From Clostridium sp. CAG:169 (GTDB lineage: Bacteria > Bacillota > Clostridia > Oscillospirales > Ruminococcaceae): a DNA stretch of 7,872 bases. A model generated the notes under the pieces. That model was not told where the DNA came from. It saw only the letters and a list, made by a program, of their open reading frames with translations, and searched no databases. The DNA lies in assembly GCA_000435195.1 (NCBI GenBank), contig FR880230.1, forward strand, positions 14,154-22,025. Reading direction: 5' to 3'. Position 1 is the stretch's first letter; every line of letters starts with the position of its first letter. The translations under genes were made by a program, and so were the position numbers. Of this stretch, positions 5,076 through 7,872 are shown piece after piece.

Positions 5076-6161
5076 ATGAAAATAGCAATGCTGACCAGCG
5101 GCGGCGACTGCCAAGGACTCAACTCCGCTTTGCGCGGTGTGGCAAAATCCCTTTACTGCCGCTTTGGCAACGATGTGGAGCTGTATGGCGTGCGGGACGG
5201 ATACCGCGGACTGATTGAGGACGACATCCGCAAGATGAACCGCAATGATTTTTCTGGCATCCTGACACTGGGCGGTACCATTTTGGGAACCTCCCGCCAG
5301 CCGTTCAAGTCGATGTGCCTGCCGGCAGAGGAATACGGCGGCAAGACCCGACTGGAAAAGATGCTGGAAACCTGCAAAAAATATAAATTCGACTGTCTGG
5401 TCGTTTTGGGCGGCAACGGCACCCACAAGACCGCAAACCTGCTTTCGCAGAACGGCATCAACATTGTCAGCCTGCCCAAAACCATCGACAACGACCTGTG
5501 GGGTACCGACATGACCTTCGGCTTCCAGAGTGCGGTGGACATTGCCACCAACGTCATCGACTGCATCCACTCCACCGCCTCCTCTCACGGACGGGTCTTC
5601 ATCGTGGAGGTCATGGGACACAAGGTCGGCTGGCTGACCCTGTACGCAGGCATTTCCGGCGGCAGCGACGTCATCCTCATCCCGGAAATCCCCTATGATG
5701 TCGACGAGGTCTGCCGCGTGCTGAAAAAGCGCAAAAAGGAAGGCAAGCCTTTCTCCATCCTCGCCGTAGCCGAAGGTGCTATTTCTAAAGAGGAGGCAGC
5801 CCTCTCCAAAAAGGAATTCAAAGCCGCTCGGGCAACGATGAAGGAACCTTCCGTTTCCTATCGCCTTGCCAACGAAATCTCTGCGCGCACCGGTCAAGAG
5901 ATTCGTGTCACCATCCCCGGTCACTTCCAGCGCGGCGGTTCGCCTTGCGCCTACGACCGAATGCTGACCACCCGCTTTGGCACCGCCGCAGCCGAGCTGA
6001 TTGCCAACAAAAAATTCGGCTGCATGGTCGCTTTGCAGAACAACCGCATCGTTCCGGTGCCTCTCGAGGAGGTTGCCGGTAAGCTGAAGACCGTTTCTCT
6101 GGACTGCGATGAAATCCGTGCTGCACGCGCTATGGGCATCTCGCTTGGTCAGGCAGAATAA
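5076..6161 (+). CDS. pfkA: 6-phosphofructokinase (PfkA family)
   Basis: It phosphorylates fructose 6-phosphate to fructose 1,6-bisphosphate, the committed step of glycolysis, in the cytosol. The 361-residue protein shows the nucleotide loop TSGGDCQGLNSALRG (7-21), LGGNGT (111-116), the catalytic PKTIDND (134-140, with D138 as the base), EVMGHKVGW (178-186) and GHFQRGGSP (282-290). Against E. coli PfkA the two central motifs keep a constant offset of 11: Gly115 matches Gly104 (the ATP-type residue), Lys135 matches position 124 (where PPi enzymes have Lys), and Asn114 replaces Asp103. The phosphoryl donor is therefore not settled by sequence; ATP seems more likely. The start is ATG 5076, seven bases after AGGGGGAA; the open frame extends upstream to 4920 without a supporting site. 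It has its own promoter and a strong terminator. Confidence 0.93.
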   Translation: MKIAMLTSGGDCQGLNSALRGVAKSLYCRFGNDVELYGVRDGYRGLIEDDIRKMNRNDFSGILTLGGTILGTSRQPFKSMCLPAEEYGGKTRLEKMLETCKKYKFDCLVVLGGNGTHKTANLLSQNGINIVSLPKTIDNDLWGTDMTFGFQSAVDIATNVIDCIHSTASSHGRVFIVEVMGHKVGWLTLYAGISGGSDVILIPEIPYDVDEVCRVLKKRKKEGKPFSILAVAEGAISKEEAALSKKEFKAARATMKEPSVSYRLANEISARTGQEIRVTIPGHFQRGGSPCAYDRMLTTRFGTAAAELIANKKFGCMVALQNNRIVPVPLEEVAGKLKTVSLDCDEIRAARAMGISLGQAE

Positions 6162-6180
6162 TTTTTCTGCAAAACCTGCC

Positions 6181-6216
6181 GCAGACGTCGGAAAAGCTCC
6201 GACGTCTGCTTTTTTT
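6181..6216 (+). terminator. Intrinsic terminator of the phosphofructokinase gene
   Basis: A perfect 12-bp GC-rich stem (GCAGACGTCGGA at 6181-6192 with its complement at 6198-6209), loop AAAGC, is followed directly by seven T (6210-6216). It starts 19 bases after the stop codon. Confidence 0.95.
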
Positions 6217-6230
6217 GCTGCTCTTTTTCG

Positions 6231-6259
6231 TTGAAACTGCCCGCTCGGTGTGGTAAAAT
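6231..6259 (+). promoter_or_regulatory. Strong sigma-A promoter of the lipoprotein/PPTase operon
   Basis: TTGAAA (6231-6236), a 17-base spacer and TAAAAT (6254-6259), with the extension TGTGG before the -10. It follows the phosphofructokinase terminator closely, so the next two genes form a separate unit. Confidence 0.85.
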
Positions 6260-6303
6260 AGAGAAAAACAGCGCCCCCCGCTTTTGGAAAGGTGGAACGA
6301 TTT

Positions 6304-7050
6304 ATGAAACATCAAGCATTTTTGGCTGTCCTGCTCTGCTGCCTGCTGATTTCTCTGTCCGGCTGCTCCCGTCCGGCTTCGGATACTCCCGCAGAGAACG
6401 CCGACCCCGCTCCTGTGACCGACGAAAAGCAGGAGCAATCATCCGAGGAGGACGCATCTTCTGCCCCAACTTCTCAAGAGGAAGAGGATTCCAAGTCGGA
6501 TTCCGAATCGGAAGAAGAGGATAAAAAAGAGGACGAAAAAGACAAGGAAGAGGAGAACAAGCAGGATGACCCTGCTGCCGATGCTGTACAGGGCTGCTAT
6601 AAACTGTTCGACAGCGGTTTTGAAATCACCGTCAACGAGCCGTTCTCCATCTACTACAATCCTCTGGCATACAATATGACCCTCACCATCCCCGACCAGC
6701 CGACCTTCCAGGGCTATATCTTCTATGATACCTCTGAGCAGTCGATGAGCCAGCTGGAGGACACCATCAGACAGCTGGAGGATTCCTACAAGCAGGACCC
6801 CACCATCGAAAACATGACCAAAGAGGTGGATGAACAGGAAAACGGTCTGTTCTCCTTCACCTTCACCTACTCTGCCGGAGCCGCTGAGGGCAGCCCTGCC
6901 GGTTACTACTTCATCCACTATCAGAAGACCGAAAACGGTGTCATCAGTGCCAACCTCTTCACCGACCGCTCCAGCAACTCCGACTCCATCCGTGCGTTGA
7001 TCGACTCCATCCAGCCGCTCACCGAGCATGCGGTCGAGTACAGCGAATAA
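6304..7050 (+). CDS. Lipoprotein with a long acidic linker, function unknown
   Basis: This 248-residue protein is exported and lipid-anchored. Residues 1-21 are a lipoprotein signal peptide with lipobox LSGC, giving Cys21 as the modified residue. Residues 22-90 are low-complexity and highly charged, with long runs of E, D, K and S (for example EEEDSKSDSESEEEDKKED), and would be an extended spacer from the membrane. Residues 97-238 form a compact domain with alternating strands (FEITV, MTLTI, GYIFYD, GLFSFTFTYS, GYYFIHYQK, GVISANLFTD) and helices (MSQLEDTIRQLEDSYK, DSIRALIDSI). This order recalls PsbP/Mog1-like domains of other Firmicutes lipoproteins, but only as an inference. The ATG at 6304 follows AAGGTGG by eight bases; the in-frame GTG at 6292 lies within that site. 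The stop is four bases before the PPTase start. Confidence 0.88.
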   Translation: MKHQAFLAVLLCCLLISLSGCSRPASDTPAENADPAPVTDEKQEQSSEEDASSAPTSQEEEDSKSDSESEEEDKKEDEKDKEEENKQDDPAADAVQGCYKLFDSGFEITVNEPFSIYYNPLAYNMTLTIPDQPTFQGYIFYDTSEQSMSQLEDTIRQLEDSYKQDPTIENMTKEVDEQENGLFSFTFTYSAGAAEGSPAGYYFIHYQKTENGVISANLFTDRSSNSDSIRALIDSIQPLTEHAVEYSE

Positions 7051-7054
7051 TCCG

Positions 7055-7693
7055 ATGGATCAGCAGATTTTTCTTTGCTGTCGTTCTGCCGACGGTCTGG
7101 ATGCTACCCAGCTCAGCGCCCTTGCCAAGCAGCTTGCCTGGCGCGCGCTCGAGCAGATGACGGCGCAGGACCAACCGACCTTACAGGCAGCGGGTGTGCA
7201 GCTGCAAAAGGAAAGCAGCGGACGCCCGCTATTCTGCGGCACCGACGCCTTTGTTTCCATCACCCACACCACCGGGATGGCAGCGGCAGCGGTGTCTGCC
7301 CTGCCGCTTGGCATCGACATCGAGCGCAGCTCCCGTGTCAGCCTGCACGCTGCCGAACGGATGTTCTCCTCGCAGGAAAAGCGTTGGATGCAGCAAACCG
7401 ACCTTGCGGACCCCTTTGCTCTGCTGTGGACCCTGCGGGAGGCGTATGCCAAATGGACTGGTCTAGGACTTGCCGGTCTGTGCCGCTTGGAAGCCCGGCA
7501 GGGCAAGGTCAGCTTTTCTCCTGCCAATGCACACCAAATTCTTTGCAGCGACAGCTGCTGCCTTGCCGGCAGCCTGCTTCTGGGGGAATATCGCCTCTCC
7601 TTTGTCGCTCAAAAACCGCTTCATCCCTCACCTTCTTTGATTGTGCGGGTGGAAGAAAACGGAATTTTCAAAAAAATTTGGAAAACCTATTGA
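7055..7693 (+). CDS. Sfp-type 4'-phosphopantetheinyl transferase
   Basis: It transfers the phosphopantetheine arm of coenzyme A to a conserved Ser on carrier proteins of fatty acid, polyketide or nonribosomal peptide synthesis. The 212-residue protein has the key family motifs: GRP near residue 56 and VSITHT (67-72, with the substrate-binding His71), GIDIE (86-90, with metal ligands D88 and E90), and WTLREAYAK (125-133, with E129 and K133). The length fits the Sfp group rather than the short AcpS type. The ATG at 7055 is chosen because MDQQIFLCC resembles the usual family N-terminus; an ATG at 7028 would overlap the lipoprotein gene. Neither has a clear ribosome site, so translation is probably coupled to the lipoprotein. 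No synthase or carrier gene is in view, so the partner is unknown. The stop codon overlaps the -35 of the tRNA promoter. Confidence 0.88.
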   Translation: MDQQIFLCCRSADGLDATQLSALAKQLAWRALEQMTAQDQPTLQAAGVQLQKESSGRPLFCGTDAFVSITHTTGMAAAAVSALPLGIDIERSSRVSLHAAERMFSSQEKRWMQQTDLADPFALLWTLREAYAKWTGLGLAGLCRLEARQGKVSFSPANAHQILCSDSCCLAGSLLLGEYRLSFVAQKPLHPSPSLIVRVEENGIFKKIWKTY

Positions 7694-7718
7694 CAAATCC
7701 TCTCCTTGTGTATATAAT
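7690..7718 (+). promoter_or_regulatory. Fully consensus sigma-A promoter of the tRNA cluster
   Basis: TTGACA (7690-7695), exactly 17 bases, then TATAAT (7713-7718): both hexamers match the consensus at all positions. The TGA inside the -35 is the stop codon of the PPTase. Such strong promoters are typical of stable RNA genes. Confidence 0.93.
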
Positions 7719-7747
7719 AATATACGTTGTCAGCGCGACGACGTCAT

Positions 7748-7821
7748 GCGGGTGTAGTTCAATGGTAGAATCCCAGCCTTCCAAGCTGGTCGCGTGGGTT
7801 CGATTCCCATCACCCGCTCCA
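7748..7821 (+). tRNA. tRNA-Gly (anticodon TCC)
   Basis: A complete cloverleaf is visible. The acceptor GCGGGTG (7748-7754) pairs with CACCCGC (7811-7817), and the D arm is GTTC...GAAT. The anticodon stem CCAGC/GCTGG encloses the loop CTTCCAA with anticodon TCC, and the T arm is TGGGT-TCGATTC-CCATC. The discriminator is T and CCA is encoded (7819-7821). It reads GGA and probably GGG codons. Confidence 0.96.
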
Positions 7822-7828
7822 TAAAAAT

Positions 7829-7872
7829 GCGCCAATAGCTCAGCTGGATAGAGCAACTGCCTTCTAAGCAGT
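7829..7872 (+). tRNA. tRNA-Arg (anticodon TCT), cut by the right window edge
   Basis: The 5' half of a tRNA begins seven bases after the Gly tRNA. The acceptor strand is GCGCCAA, then TA, and the D arm is GCTC...GAGC around AGCTGGATA. The anticodon stem ACTGC/GCAGT encloses CTTCTAA, anticodon TCT, which reads AGA/AGG. The T arm and 3' acceptor strand lie beyond the window. It is probably cotranscribed with tRNA-Gly. Confidence 0.92.

Noticed and set aside
5040..5924. 294-codon minus-strand open frame opposite the phosphofructokinase gene
   Set aside because: It is antisense to a clearly recognised enzyme and shows no domain or ribosome binding site; it results from GC-biased codon positions.
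7075..7824. Plus-strand 249-codon open frame ending in MVESQPSKLVAWVRFPSPAP
   Set aside because: It is a frame-shifted shadow of the PPTase gene that runs into the tRNA; the ending is translated tRNA sequence.
7668..7856. Minus-strand open frame containing GNRTHATSLEGWDSTIELH
   Set aside because: It is an antisense reading through the tRNA-Gly gene and its promoter, a familiar database artefact rather than a protein.

Overview
The window looks like a stretch of chromosome from an endospore-forming, Gram-positive anaerobe of the Clostridia, most like the Ruminococcaceae/Oscillospiraceae. The evidence is a clear sporulation sigma factor G, strong AGGAGG-type ribosome binding sites, extended (TRTGn) -10 promoters, moderately GC-rich coding sequence with AT-rich intergenic DNA, tRNA genes with encoded CCA ends, and a 6-phosphofructokinase with a PKTIDND motif. 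Genus assignment is an inference; no rRNA or marker operon is present.

Layout. Positions 1-1834 are on the minus strand: an M24-family metallopeptidase, its terminator, then a compact operon of an ArsR/SdpR-like repressor and the start of a DUF1648/SdpI-like membrane protein that runs off the left edge. Two matching operator palindromes flank the repressor promoter, and one of them lies inside the peptidase terminator. Positions 2052-2426 carry a small two-repeat YccF membrane protein. Positions 2580-3142 hold two tandem, AT-richer small genes for putative ribbon-helix-helix proteins, each behind a near-identical promoter, leader and first 12 codons, with apparent TTG starts. Positions 3240-4854 (minus) hold a DUF5131 (Gp37/Gp68) protein and sigG. 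Divergent from sigG is a 6-phosphofructokinase (5076-6161) with a strong terminator. It is followed by a two-gene unit: a lipoprotein with a very acidic linker and an Sfp-type phosphopantetheinyl transferase. The window ends in a tRNA cluster (Gly-TCC, then a truncated Arg-TCT) behind a fully consensus sigma-A promoter.

How it fits together. Most genes are independent housekeeping or accessory units rather than one pathway. The parts with visible regulatory logic are the repressor/SdpI pair with twin operators and the duplicated small-protein cassettes. No intergenic stretch exceeds about 220 bases. The gaps at 1835-2051, 2427-2635 and 4855-5075 hold promoters, hairpins and AT-rich sequence. 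The gap at 3143-3239 is pyrimidine-rich on the plus strand and shows nothing I can name. No CRISPR array, insertion sequence or rRNA was seen.
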